The translations under genes and the position numbers were made by a program. A stretch of 14,754 bases of DNA from an uncultured Gemmatimonadota bacterium. GTDB taxonomy: Bacteria; Gemmatimonadota; Gemmatimonadetes; Gemmatimonadales; Gemmatimonadaceae. Positions 1 through 7,315 of this stretch are shown in pieces. Position 1 is the stretch's first letter. Every line of letters starts with the position of its first letter. The DNA is taken from assembly GCA_946479895.1 (NCBI GenBank), contig CAMLHT010000079.1:1-14754 (forward strand), written 5' to 3'. The notes under the pieces were generated by a model that worked only from the letters and a program-made list of their open reading frames with translations, made no database searches and was not told where the DNA came from.

Positions 1-737
1 CCATGCAGCAGCGCGGCGCGGTGGCCTTCGACTACGGCAACAACATCCGCACCGTGGCCCTCGACGCCGGCGTCAGCGAGGCGTTCCGGATCCCGGGATT
101 CGTCCCCGAATACATCCGGCCGCTGTTCTGCGAAGGGAAGGGCCCGTTCCGCTGGGTGGCCCTCTCGGGAGATCCGAAGGACATCGCCCGGACCGACGAC
201 CTCGTGCTGCAGCTGTTTCCGCACGACGAGCATCTCGCTCGCTGGATTTCCATCGCCCGCGAGAAGGTGCACTTCCAGGGACTGCCCGCCCGGATCTGCT
301 GGCTGGGGCTCGGCGACCGCGCAAAGTTCGGCGTGGCGCTCAACGACCTCGTTGCGAGCGGCGAGCTGTCGGCGCCGATCGCCATCGGCCGCGACCACCT
401 GGACACCGGCAGCGTCGCGTCGCCGTTCCGCGAGACCGAGGCGATGAAGGACGGCACTGACGCCGTCGCCGACTGGCCGATCCTGAACGCCCTGCTGAAC
501 ACGGCCAGCGGCGCCTCATGGGTGTCGTTCCATCATGGCGGCGGGGTCGGGATCGGCAACTCGCTCCACGCCGGCCAGGTCATCGTGGCCGACGGAACGC
601 CGGAGATGCGCGAGCGCCTCGAGCGCGTGCTGACCAACGACCCTGGCCTCGGCGTCGCCCGGCACGCCGACGCGGGCTATGACATCGCGATCGAGACGGC
701 GAAGGAGCAGCGCCTCAACCTCCCAATGATCCCCTGA
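1..737 (+). CDS. hutU: Urocanate hydratase (urocanase), C-terminal part, 5' truncated by window edge
   Basis: Urocanase (EC 4.2.1.49) is the second enzyme of cytosolic histidine degradation. It converts urocanate to imidazolonepropionate using tightly bound NAD+ as an electrophile. The reading frame is open from the first bases. The ATG at position 3 is an internal methionine, because the family is about 550 residues long and only its last 245 or so are visible. Recognisable family segments are the ARICWLG stretch, whose Cys (codon 297-299) corresponds to the conserved urocanase active-site cysteine, then [18 protein letters not shown], then [14 protein letters not shown], and finally the glycine-rich [19 protein letters not shown] segment and RHADAGY near the end. 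The segment after GVGIG reads NSLHAG where I recall a Tyr in most homologues, a minor variation. Stop TGA is at 735-737. hutI follows about 1 kb downstream, supporting a hut cluster. Identification is firm. Confidence 0.96.
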   Translation, partial: MQQRGAVAFDYGNNIRTVALDAGVSEAFRIPGFVPEYIRPLFCEGKGPFRWVALSGDPKDIARTDDLVLQLFPHDEHLARWISIAREKVHFQGLPARICWLGLGDRAKFGVALNDLVASGELSAPIAIGRDHLDTGSVASPFRETEAMKDGTDAVADWPILNALLNTASGASWVSFHHGGGVGIGNSLHAGQVIVADGTPEMRERLERVLTNDPGLGVARHADAGYDIAIETAKEQRLNLPMIP

Positions 738-739
738 AT

Positions 740-816
740 GTCGTCCCGAGCGCGGCGAGGGACCTGATTTCAGGTTGCGCGAAGAAGAGCAGGTCCCTCG
801 CTCCGCTCGGAATGAC
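740..816. repeat. Dispersed inverted-repeat element, copy 1 (hutU / radical SAM gap)
   Basis: The left arm (740-766) begins GTCGTCCCGAGCGCGGCGAG and the right arm (790-816) ends CTCGCTCCGCTCGGAATGAC. By hand alignment 23 of 27 positions pair as Watson-Crick and two more as G-U, with a loop at 767-789. A small secondary palindrome CCTGA-TT-TCAGG lies at 763-774. The element begins two bases after the hutU stop and ends nine bases before the likely start of the next gene, so it fills the gap. It closely resembles the copy at 14404-14478. It could act as an mRNA hairpin between the two genes. No downstream T-tract is present, so an intrinsic terminator is unlikely. Confidence 0.85.
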
Positions 817-825
817 GGTCGTTCT

Positions 826-1797
826 ATGCTCTCTTCCCGCTTCAAACCCTGGCACGTCCCGCTGTTCGCGGTGAAGTACGCGAGACTCTGGGCTACCCGC
901 ATGCCCGTGCTCGTGCACTTCGAAGTCACCATGCGATGCAACGCGAAGTGCGGCTTCTGCGACTACTGGAAGACCGACCCGTCGGAGAAGGATCGCGAGC
1001 TGAAATCGTTCGCCGATGCCGCCCGGAAGTTCGACCCCATGCTCGTATGCTTCACCGGCGGCGAGCCGCTCATGCGCCGCGATCTCGAGGGCCTCGTCGC
1101 CGCGGTGAACGACGCGATCCGTCTCAAGTACATCACGCTGATCACGCACGGCGCGATGCTCACCCCCGAGCGGGCGAAATCGCTGTGGGACGCCGGCGTC
1201 AACCAGCTGAGCATCTCGCTCGACTATCTCGATGAGCGGCACGACGAGGCCCGCGGCATTCCCCGGCTGTCGGCCAGGATCCTCGACGCGGTCCCGCGGA
1301 TGCGCGAGATGGGCATCGACAACATCCGCTTCAACACCGTCATCAAGAACGACAACGTCGATCACGTCATGGCGATCGTGCGTCGCGCGGCCGAGATCGG
1401 CGTCGGAGTGAACTTCAGCATCTACACGGCGGCCAAGAACGGGAACGCCGACCACGTGCTGAACGAGACGCACTTCGCGCGGGTGGACGCGCTCGTGGCC
1501 GAGCTGCTCGCCTTCAAGAGGCGCAACCGGAAGGTCATCACGAACTCCGACTACTACCTCGAGCAGATTCCGCGCTACATCCGCGGCGAGATGCGCGAGC
1601 CCTGTCGCTCCGGGATCCGCACGATTCACCTCGACCCGACGGGCCACGTGAAGCGCTGCCCCGACTTCCCGACCGACTTCCACTGGCGGGACTTCAGGAA
1701 GTACGAGCCGGTGAGCTGCAACGACTGCTACTACGCGTGCCGCGGAGAGGCACAGGCGCCCCTGCGGCTGTCGCGCATACGCGACATCATGGCATGA
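826..1797 (+). CDS. Radical SAM protein with incomplete SPASM-like C-terminus
   Basis: This is a 323-residue radical SAM enzyme, predicted to bind a [4Fe-4S] cluster and cleave S-adenosylmethionine. The substrate is unknown. The cluster motif is CNAKCGFC (CX3CX2C) about 35 residues in, followed by the SAM-contacting CFTGGEP and a strand with SISLDYLDE, typical of the partial TIM barrel. The C-terminus has Cys spaced C-X12-G-X4-C (within PCRSGIRTIHLDPTGHVKRC), then CNDCYYAC. This matches the first half of a SPASM/twitch auxiliary-cluster domain but lacks the full seven-Cys set. I chose ATG 826. A longer frame opens at TTG 775, but its extra residues come only from the inverted repeat. No clear Shine-Dalgarno is seen. 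The stop overlaps hutI by 4 bp (ATGA), so it is probably translated together with hutI. No precursor-peptide gene is visible nearby. A direct role in histidine degradation is not established. Confidence 0.88.
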   Translation: MLSSRFKPWHVPLFAVKYARLWATRMPVLVHFEVTMRCNAKCGFCDYWKTDPSEKDRELKSFADAARKFDPMLVCFTGGEPLMRRDLEGLVAAVNDAIRLKYITLITHGAMLTPERAKSLWDAGVNQLSISLDYLDERHDEARGIPRLSARILDAVPRMREMGIDNIRFNTVIKNDNVDHVMAIVRRAAEIGVGVNFSIYTAAKNGNADHVLNETHFARVDALVAELLAFKRRNRKVITNSDYYLEQIPRYIRGEMREPCRSGIRTIHLDPTGHVKRCPDFPTDFHWRDFRKYEPVSCNDCYYACRGEAQAPLRLSRIRDIMA

Positions 1798-3071
1798 CCG
1801 CGCGGGCCACGATCTTCGCGAACGCGCGCCAGGTCGTCACCTGCGCCGGCCCGGGAGCGGCGCGGCGGGGGCCGGCAATGGCGGACGCCGTCGTGCGCCC
1901 GGACGTCGCCGTCGCCGTCGTCGGGGACTCCATCGGGGCGGTGGGGCCGCTGCGGGACATTCGCGACGCGCATCCCGGCGCGGCCGAGATCGATTGCGCG
2001 CAGGGCGTGCTGACACCGGGCCTCGTCGACTCGCACACGCACGCGATCTTCGGCCGTGCGCGCTACGAGGAGCAGGAGTACCGCGCCGCGGGGCTCGACT
2101 ACATGGAGATCGCGCGGCGGGGCGGGGGCATTCACTCGTCGGTCCGCGACCTCCGGGCGCGCGACGAGCGCGAGCTCGAGGCGCTCGGCGAGAAGCGGCT
2201 TCGCCTGCTCGCGTCCTACGGGATCACCACGGTCGAGGTGAAGTCCGGCTATGGACTGACCCTCGACGACGAGCTGAAGACCCTGCGCGTGATTTCGCGG
2301 CTTGCCGGCCGCCTGCCGATGCGAATCGTTCCCACGTTCCTCGGCGCGCACGAGATCCCGCTGGAGCACCGGGGCTCGGCGGCGAGCCGGCGCGAATACA
2401 TCGAGCTGGTGATCAACGAGATGCTGCCCGCCGTGGCGGAGGGGAAGCTCGCCGCCTTCGCCGACGTGTTCTGCGAGACCGGCGTCTACACGGTGGACGA
2501 GACGCGCGAGATCCTCACTGCGGCGCGGTCGCGCGGTCTGGGACTCAAGCTGCATGCGGACGAGCTGACGTCGTGCGGCGGCGCGGAGCTGGCCGCGGAG
2601 ATCGGCGCGACCTCGGCCGACCATCTCGCCGCCGTTTCCGGCGCCGGCATTCGCTCGCTCGCGGGCAGCGGCACCGTCGCGACGCTGCTTCCCGGCACGA
2701 TGTCCTTCCTCGGGAAGGTGAAGCAGGCGCCGGCGCGCTCGCTCATCGACGCGGGGGTTCCGGTCGCCCTGGCGACCGACTTCAACCCCGGGACGTCGCC
2801 GACCCCGAACCTGCCGCTGATCATGAGCTTCGGCCTCAGCCAGCTCCGGATGTCGGCGCACGAGACGTTCATCGGCGCGACCGTGAACGGCGCCGCGGCC
2901 CTCGCGCTCGCCGGGGGCGTGGGGCAGGTCGCGCCGGGGTTTTCGGCGGACCTCGCGCTCTGGGACGCGGAGGACTTCCGCGAGATTCCCTACTGGTATG
3001 GAGATCGCCGCTGCCGCGCCACGTGGGCGAGGGGCAAAGCTTGTCACCAGAGGGACTTAGACCTAGGTTAA
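1794..3071 (+). CDS. hutI: Imidazolonepropionase
   Basis: HutI (EC 3.5.2.7) is a cytosolic metal-dependent amidohydrolase. It opens the ring of 4-imidazolone-5-propionate to N-formimino-L-glutamate, the third step of histidine degradation. The 425-residue product has the expected family length. Visible marks are VDSHTHAIFG with the HxH metal pair at residues 81 and 83, EVKSGYGLTLDDELK, VPTFLGAHEIP, GLKLHADELT with the next metal His, SADHLAAVS, and ATDFNPGTSPTPNLPLIM with the metal/catalytic Asp. I chose ATG 1794, which overlaps the TGA of the radical SAM gene (ATGA). The frame is open further upstream to ATG 1737, but the added residues lie inside the radical SAM gene and lack family similarity. 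With hutU at 1-737 this forms a histidine-utilisation cluster. hutH and the formiminoglutamate-processing gene are not in the window and could lie upstream. Confidence 0.95.
   Translation: MTARATIFANARQVVTCAGPGAARRGPAMADAVVRPDVAVAVVGDSIGAVGPLRDIRDAHPGAAEIDCAQGVLTPGLVDSHTHAIFGRARYEEQEYRAAGLDYMEIARRGGGIHSSVRDLRARDERELEALGEKRLRLLASYGITTVEVKSGYGLTLDDELKTLRVISRLAGRLPMRIVPTFLGAHEIPLEHRGSAASRREYIELVINEMLPAVAEGKLAAFADVFCETGVYTVDETREILTAARSRGLGLKLHADELTSCGGAELAAEIGATSADHLAAVSGAGIRSLAGSGTVATLLPGTMSFLGKVKQAPARSLIDAGVPVALATDFNPGTSPTPNLPLIMSFGLSQLRMSAHETFIGATVNGAAALALAGGVGQVAPGFSADLALWDAEDFREIPYWYGDRRCRATWARGKACHQRDLDLG
3041..3069 (+). promoter_or_regulatory. Candidate sigma70-type promoter for the TPR / prenyl synthase / tatA unit
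   Basis: TTGTCA at 3041-3046 (5 of 6 to TTGACA) is separated by 17 bases from TAGGTT at 3064-3069, which keeps the key first two and last bases of TATAAT. It overlaps the last codons of hutI and would start transcription about 35 bases before ATG 3111. The local A/T content stands out against GC-rich surroundings. This is a match by eye only. Confidence 0.35.
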
Positions 3072-3110
3072 CGCTTCCTACCGAATCGCTCGACGCTCGC
3101 CCCGGGGCCG

Positions 3111-5618
3111 ATGTCCAACGTAGCAAAACTGAAGAAAGAGGCCGCCGACCTCGAGCAGAAAAAGCAGTTCGACAAGGCGCTCAGAGTCTACGTAAAACTC
3201 TTCGCCGAGTTCGAGAAGCATCCCCAGGAGGTCGATGGCGCGCTCTTCAACCGCGTCGGTGACATCCAGATCAAGCTCGGTCAGGTGGCGGAGGCCGTCG
3301 ATACCTACGAAAAGGGCGTCGACTATTACGCCGAGGGCGGGTTCGTCAACAACGCGATAGCGCTCTGCAACAAGATCCTCCGGCAGGCGCCGGGGCGCGC
3401 GTCCGTCTACTACAAGCTCGGTAGGATCAGCGCGCAGAAGGGACTCAAGGCCGACGCGCGCAAGAACTATCTCGAGTATGCCGACCGGATGCAGAAGGCC
3501 GGCAACACCGGCGAGGCCTTCCGCGCCCTGATCGAGTTCATGGAGCTCGTCCCGGATCAGGACGACATCCGGACCATGCTCGCCGACCAGCTGATCAAGG
3601 CCGATCGCAAGGCCGACGCGGTCGTGCAGCTTCAGCACCTGTACGAGCGGCACAGCAGCGAAGGCAGGGTCGCCGAGGCCGACGCGGTCGCGGCGAAGGT
3701 GAAGGCGCTGGATCCGACGGCAGAGCTGTCGGCGGGAACCTCGTCCTCCGAGTCGTCCTCGGGCGGCGACCTGATTTTCCTGGATCTCGACGCGCCCGTG
3801 CGTCCCGCGGCGGCCCCGGAGCCGCCGAAGCCCGCGCCTCCGCCGCCGAAGCCCGCGCCAGCGCCGCCGCCCCCTCCGCCGGCACCGGTTGCCGCTGCTC
3901 CCGCGCCAACGCCGCCGCCGCCCGCGCCCCCGGCTCCCGTTCCGGCTCCGCCGGAGGAAATGGAGATCACCCGGGCGTCGGATCAGGCCGTGGATGTTTC
4001 CGACTCGGTGCTGGACAGCGGCATCGAGATCGAGCCGACGAGCCTCGGCGGCGGTTCCGACGCGCCCCAGGCGATGGATGCCGGCCTCGACATCGAGCCG
4101 ACGTCCTTCGGAGAGGTAAGCCTGGAGCCTGCGGCTGCCCCGCGTGCGTCAGCGCCCGAAGTGGATGCCGCGCCCCCGGTCTTCGAGGACATGGCGCTGG
4201 AGATCCCGGGCGGGGTCGCCGACGAGCCAGAGGCCGGGGCGGAGCCCGAGTCCGAGCACGAGCTGCTCGAAATCGATTCGCTTCCCGAGTCGGCGATCGC
4301 TCCGGTGATCGACGACTCGCCGGCCGCGATGCCGTCGATGGACCTCGTCGATCTCGAGCCCGTCGAGGAGGTTCCCGAGCCAGCGCAGGCCCCTCCGCCG
4401 CCGCCGCCCAAGGCTGCTGCCCCGACGCCGCGAGCTGCTCCGCCGGCTGCGCCCCGTCCCGCGGCCCCCGCGCCCAAGGCGCCGCCGGCTCGCCCCTCCG
4501 TGCAGCCGATGATGGATCTCGACCTCGACGTCGATTCGCCGCGGAAGTCCACGGTGTTCGCCGCCAAGGCCGTGAACATCCTGCAGGCGGCAGTCGCCGG
4601 CGCGCCCGAGGACTGGTCGCTTCGCCGTGAGCTGGCGGAGGCGATGCTCGAGGCGGGCGATCGCGCCGGCGGGCTGCACGAGCTCGAGGTCGCGATGAAC
4701 GGCGCCGAGAACTCGGACGATCTCGAGCTCGCGATGGCCCTCGCCGAGGAGCTCGGAAAGCTCGAGCCGCTCACGGTGAAGCACCACCAGAAGCGCGTGG
4801 AGTACGCGTTCCGGCGCAATGACAAGCCGCGCCTCGTCGAAGCGTACCTGACGCTCGGCGACGCCCTGATGCAGAACGCGCAGAACGAGAAGGCGAGGGC
4901 CGTCTACCAGCGCGTGCTCGAGCTGGCGCCCGACAACCTCCAGGCGCAGATGGCCGTGGAGATGATGGCGCCGGCGGTACCCGCGGCCCCCGTGGCGCCC
5001 GTGACGCGCAGCAGCGCGACGACGCCCACCAAGCGGTCCACGTCGGTGCCCGCCGCCCCGGCCCGCCAGACGCCGCGCACGTCGGAGGAAGGCTTCGTGA
5101 ACCTCGGCGACTGGCTGCGCGAGGACGAGACCCCGAAGGACACGCGCATGGTCGTCGACGAGAAGGAGCCGACCGGCGACGAGGACGCGGACTTCGCCGA
5201 CATGCTCAAGAAGTTCAAGCAGGGGGTCGCGGAGAACGTCGACGCCGAGGACTATCAGAGTCACTACGACCTGGCGATCGCGTTCAAGGAGATGGGCCTC
5301 CTCGACGAAGCCATCGCCGGCTTCCAGAAGGCGCTCGGCAGCAAGCAGAACCGGCTGCCGACTTACGAGGCGCTCGGCGAGTGCTTCCTCGAGAAAGGAC
5401 AGGCAAAGATGGCGTCGGCGATCCTCAATCGCGCCGTGAACGAAAGCAGCACGTCGGACGACCAGCTCGTCGGCGTCCTGTACCTGCTCGGTCGCGCGGC
5501 GGAGGAGCAGGGTCAGGTCGCGCAGGCGCTGGAGTACTACCAGCGGGTGTTCGTGATAGACATCCAGTTCAAGGACGTGGCGGACCGGATGAGCGCCCTC
5601 GACCAGGCGGCACGATGA
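3111..5618 (+). CDS. Large TPR protein with Pro/Ala-rich acidic linkers
   Basis: This 835-residue protein is a probable cytoplasmic scaffold. No signal peptide or membrane segment is visible. TPR-like helices cover residues 1-205 (for example ALFNRVGDIQIKLGQVAEAV, and VYYKLGRISAQKGLKADARK). A Pro/Ala/Glu-rich, probably disordered linker runs from about 210 to 465. A second TPR block spans about 475-620 (LVEAYLTLGDALMQNAQNEK, then ARAVYQRVLELAPDNLQAQM). A shorter linker follows, then a third TPR block at 690-835 (DYQSHYDLAIAFKEMGLLDE). The linker carries acidic-hydrophobic motifs (FLDLD 223, LLEID 385, LVDLE 412, MDLDLD 468) and a 21-residue duplication (302-313 and 323-334, sharing IEPTS). 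The motif-rich linkers recall FimV-type pilus scaffolds, but that comparison is inference. No Shine-Dalgarno precedes ATG 3111. Its stop overlaps the next start by 4 bp. Function is unknown. Confidence 0.9.
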   Translation: MSNVAKLKKEAADLEQKKQFDKALRVYVKLFAEFEKHPQEVDGALFNRVGDIQIKLGQVAEAVDTYEKGVDYYAEGGFVNNAIALCNKILRQAPGRASVYYKLGRISAQKGLKADARKNYLEYADRMQKAGNTGEAFRALIEFMELVPDQDDIRTMLADQLIKADRKADAVVQLQHLYERHSSEGRVAEADAVAAKVKALDPTAELSAGTSSSESSSGGDLIFLDLDAPVRPAAAPEPPKPAPPPPKPAPAPPPPPPAPVAAAPAPTPPPPAPPAPVPAPPEEMEITRASDQAVDVSDSVLDSGIEIEPTSLGGGSDAPQAMDAGLDIEPTSFGEVSLEPAAAPRASAPEVDAAPPVFEDMALEIPGGVADEPEAGAEPESEHELLEIDSLPESAIAPVIDDSPAAMPSMDLVDLEPVEEVPEPAQAPPPPPPKAAAPTPRAAPPAAPRPAAPAPKAPPARPSVQPMMDLDLDVDSPRKSTVFAAKAVNILQAAVAGAPEDWSLRRELAEAMLEAGDRAGGLHELEVAMNGAENSDDLELAMALAEELGKLEPLTVKHHQKRVEYAFRRNDKPRLVEAYLTLGDALMQNAQNEKARAVYQRVLELAPDNLQAQMAVEMMAPAVPAAPVAPVTRSSATTPTKRSTSVPAAPARQTPRTSEEGFVNLGDWLREDETPKDTRMVVDEKEPTGDEDADFADMLKKFKQGVAENVDAEDYQSHYDLAIAFKEMGLLDEAIAGFQKALGSKQNRLPTYEALGECFLEKGQAKMASAILNRAVNESSTSDDQLVGVLYLLGRAAEEQGQVAQALEYYQRVFVIDIQFKDVADRMSALDQAAR
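3821..3859 (+). repeat. 18-nt direct repeat encoding PPKPAP in the TPR linker
   Basis: GCCGCCGAAGCCCGCGCC occurs at 3821-3838 and again at 3842-3859, a 21-base period in frame. It encodes repeated Pro-Pro-Lys-Pro-Ala-Pro units inside the disordered linker. It probably arose by slippage in a low-complexity region and is unlikely to have a separate function. Confidence 0.8.
4014..4112 (+). repeat. 63-bp period in-frame duplication in the TPR linker
   Basis: Residues 302-313 (DSGIEIEPTSLG) and 323-334 (DAGLDIEPTSFG) of the large TPR protein are near copies 21 residues apart. Both share the core GAGCCGACG at the DNA level. The conserved acidic-hydrophobic core inside an otherwise loosely constrained linker suggests a duplicated binding motif rather than random low complexity. 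Confidence 0.75.
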
Positions 5619-6613
5619 GCGCGCCGACGGCGGGACAGGGCAGCTCGGTGCTCAAGGACATCCAGGCGCCCGTGAAGCATCATCTCGAGCGGGTACCGGC
5701 CGAGATGGTGGAGATCATGTCGGAGGACCTCCCGCTGATCCAGGAGGTCGCCGCGCACCTGCTGAGGATGCGGGGCAAGCTGTTCCGCCCGACGCTGGCG
5801 CTGCTCAGCAGCTCCATCGAGGGGCGGTCCGAGGCTCGCGCCGTGCCGCTCGCGGCGGCCATCGAGCTGATGCATCTCGCGACGCTCGTGCACGACGACT
5901 CCGTCGATCACTCGGTGCTCCGTCGCGGGCTGCCGACCATCAACTCGCTGTTCAGCCACCAGATCTCCGTGATCATGGGGGACCTGCTGTACTCGCGCGC
6001 GCTGCGCACGCTGGTGAAGATCCGCGACATGGAGATCATGCGCATCCTCACCGACGTGTCCAACGAGCTCGCGATCGGCGAGATGCGGCAGCTCGGCGCG
6101 ATCGACAGGCTCGGGTTCACCGAGGAGGAGTACTTCAAGCTGATCCGCGCGAAGACCGCGTCGCTGCTCGCCGCGGCGTGCGAGACGGGGGCGATGTGCG
6201 GCGCGCCGGCCCACAGCCGGGCGATGGCGCGCTACGGCGACCGCCTGGGCATGGCCTTCCAGATCGCCGACGACATCCTGGATTACCTGGGCGACGAATC
6301 CGTCACGGGTAAGCCGGCCGGGCTCGACCTGAAGGAGCACAAGGTGACCCTGCCGATGATCGCGGCACTGCCGCGCATGTCCGCGGCGGGCCGGAAGCGG
6401 GTGGACGAGCTGTTCGCCACCGAGGAGCCGTCCGATGCGCTCGTGGCCGAGATCGTGGCCGTCGTGGCCGATGCCGGGGGCATCGACGCGGCCCGCGCCC
6501 GCGGTGACCAGTTCATGCAGGAAGCCGAGGAAGCCCTCTCCGGGCTGCCGGAATCTCCCGTCCGCGCCTCGCTGACGGATGCCATCGCCTACGTCATGGA
6601 GCGCCGGTCATGA
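5615..6613 (+). CDS. Long-chain polyprenyl diphosphate synthase (IspB/HepT-like)
   Basis: This is a 332-residue trans-isoprenyl diphosphate synthase. It condenses isopentenyl diphosphate units onto an allylic primer, probably making the side chain of a respiratory quinone. Visible motifs are GKLFRP near residue 54, which binds pyrophosphate, the first Asp-rich motif DDSVD (94-98), GDLLYSRAL, and the second Asp-rich motif DDILD (219-223). The residues before the first motif read ATLVHDD, with small residues at positions -4 and -5. In this family that pattern favours long products, as in octaprenyl synthase IspB, rather than farnesyl or geranylgeranyl diphosphate. I chose ATG 5615, overlapping the TPR stop (ATGA). 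The frame is open further upstream only through the TPR gene. The downstream DUF4321-like gene overlaps its stop in the same way, so the three are probably co-translated. Exact chain length cannot be read from sequence. Confidence 0.92.
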   Translation: MSAPTAGQGSSVLKDIQAPVKHHLERVPAEMVEIMSEDLPLIQEVAAHLLRMRGKLFRPTLALLSSSIEGRSEARAVPLAAAIELMHLATLVHDDSVDHSVLRRGLPTINSLFSHQISVIMGDLLYSRALRTLVKIRDMEIMRILTDVSNELAIGEMRQLGAIDRLGFTEEEYFKLIRAKTASLLAAACETGAMCGAPAHSRAMARYGDRLGMAFQIADDILDYLGDESVTGKPAGLDLKEHKVTLPMIAALPRMSAAGRKRVDELFATEEPSDALVAEIVAVVADAGGIDAARARGDQFMQEAEEALSGLPESPVRASLTDAIAYVMERRS

Positions 6614-6918
6614 GTCTCATCAGCCCCCGCGGAGCGACAGGCCCCCGTGGATCCTCCAAGCACCGTCCGGGGTTTCATGCCCTGGTGCTGACGATCGGGT
6701 TCATCGTTGGCGGAACGCTTCAGGCCATCGCCCGGGGGTTCCTGCCCGCCGGGCCCGCCAAGGAGTTCCTGACCGCCGGGGTCACGCCGTCCATCGGTCC
6801 AATGAAACTGGACCTGATCCTGATTAGCTTGAGTGTCGGGCCCGTGGCCGTGGATGTGTCACTTCTCAGCTTGCTGGGCGTCTTGATCGCGTACCTGATA
6901 GCGCGGTCGCTTTTCTAG
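6610..6918 (+). CDS. Small membrane protein, DUF4321-like
   Basis: This 102-residue protein has two clear hydrophobic segments: about residues 22-45, which include the Gly-rich stretch TIGFIVGGTLQAIARGFLP, and about 78-101 (SLLSLLGVLIAYLIARSLF). A third, weaker segment lies at about 66-78. The layout (Gly-rich first helix, short polar loop with a TPSIGPMKLDL strand, last helix near the C-terminus) fits my memory of the DUF4321 family, which has no known function. ATG 6610 overlaps the prenyl synthase stop by 4 bp, so translation is probably coupled. tatA starts eight bases after its stop. Its place between a quinone side-chain enzyme and a protein translocase component suggests an inner-membrane role, but the sequence gives no mechanism. 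Confidence 0.75.
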   Translation: MSLISPRGATGPRGSSKHRPGFHALVLTIGFIVGGTLQAIARGFLPAGPAKEFLTAGVTPSIGPMKLDLILISLSVGPVAVDVSLLSLLGVLIAYLIARSLF

Positions 6919-6921
6919 GAG
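6917..6921 (+). promoter_or_regulatory. Shine-Dalgarno sequence of tatA
   Basis: AGGAG lies five bases before ATG 6927 and overlaps the stop codon of the preceding gene. It is one of only two clear Shine-Dalgarno sequences in the window and fixes the tatA start. Confidence 0.75.
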
Positions 6922-6926
6922 ATCTT

Positions 6927-7238
6927 ATGGGCTTGGGACTCGGACCAATGGAACTTGCGATCATCCTGGTGATCGTCCTCGTCATCTTCGGCGCCAAGCG
7001 CGTCCCGGAGATCGGCGCGTCTTTCGGCAAGGGCATCCGCGAGTTCAAGCGGAGCCTGAGCGACGTCGACAACCAGATCCGGCAGCCCGACGCGACCCGT
7101 CCGGCCGATCGCCTGAACGCGGGCGGGCAGGACACCGCAACCCCGATCGTTCGCGACGACGCCAAGGCGGCGGAGCCGAAGAGGCTGATCTCGCGCGGCC
7201 GTCGGAGGGGGGGCGGACGGTGTTTTGGAGACGCATGA
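6927..7238 (+). CDS. tatA: Sec-independent protein translocase subunit TatA
   Basis: TatA is the pore-forming inner-membrane subunit of the twin-arginine translocation system, which exports folded proteins. The 103-residue product has the standard plan: a short N-terminal hydrophobic helix (MELAIILVIVLVIFG), the FGAKRVPEIG hinge corresponding to the FGxxxLPE motif, an amphipathic helix (SFGKGIREFKRSL), then a polar tail. The Leu of the usual LPE is Val here. The tail is unusually basic at the end, with RGRRRGGGR. The start is fixed by AGGAG five bases upstream. tatB and tatC are absent from the window, so this is an unlinked tatA. It is the last gene of its unit and is followed by a strong hairpin. 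TatA and TatE cannot be told apart here. Confidence 0.93.
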   Translation: MGLGLGPMELAIILVIVLVIFGAKRVPEIGASFGKGIREFKRSLSDVDNQIRQPDATRPADRLNAGGQDTATPIVRDDAKAAEPKRLISRGRRRGGGRCFGDA

Positions 7239-7244
7239 AAGCAC

Positions 7245-7276
7245 GCGGGGCGAGCATCCTGAGATGCTCGCCCCGC
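7245..7276. terminator. Bidirectional hairpin terminator between tatA and the PPIase gene
   Basis: The perfect 14-bp arms GCGGGGCGAGCATC (7245-7258) and GATGCTCGCCCCGC (7263-7276) flank a 4-base CTGA loop. The hairpin begins six bases after the tatA stop and lies between two converging genes. The flank TTCAGTTTC on the + side and GTGCTTTC on the - side are only modestly T-rich. Intrinsic termination in both directions is likely but may be imperfect. Confidence 0.82.
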
Positions 7277-7286
7277 TTCAGTTTCA

Positions 7287-7307
7287 CCCTCCGCCCTCCG
7301 CCCTCCG
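7287..7307. repeat. Three tandem CCCTCCG heptamers
   Basis: CCCTCCG is repeated exactly three times in the short gap between the hairpin and the end of the - strand gene. No function is apparent. It may be a slippage-prone microsatellite. Confidence 0.7.
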
Positions 7308-7315
7308 TCCTCGGA

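Noticed and set aside
740..816. Inverted repeat as an insertion-sequence end or intrinsic terminator
   Set aside because: There is no transposase, no target-site duplication that I can see, and no T-tract after the stem. It matches two other intergenic copies instead.
775..825. Extended N-terminus of the radical SAM gene from TTG 775
   Set aside because: The extra 17 residues are encoded by the right half of the inverted repeat and do not resemble the family. ATG 826 gives a normal N-terminus.
715..1683. Long - strand open frame opposite the radical SAM gene (and similar ones at 1731-3047, 4149-5264, 9606-10865, 11535-12728)
   Set aside because: Composition is that of antisense shadows (Arg, His, Val, Gly rich), with no domain recognised. 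The opposite strand encodes known families.
1737..1793. Extended hutI start at ATG 1737
   Set aside because: It would overlap the radical SAM gene by 61 bases and adds residues with no family similarity. ATG 1794 is in a typical ATGA overlap.
1994..3262. Long + strand open frame across hutI into the TPR gene
   Set aside because: The translation is Arg/Ala/Gly-rich, as expected for a shadow frame in GC-rich DNA, and runs against two clearly recognisable genes.
3800..3960. Pro/Ala codon runs in the TPR linker as a possible CRISPR or tandem array
   Set aside because: The repetition is in-frame low-complexity coding sequence with no constant repeat and unique spacers.
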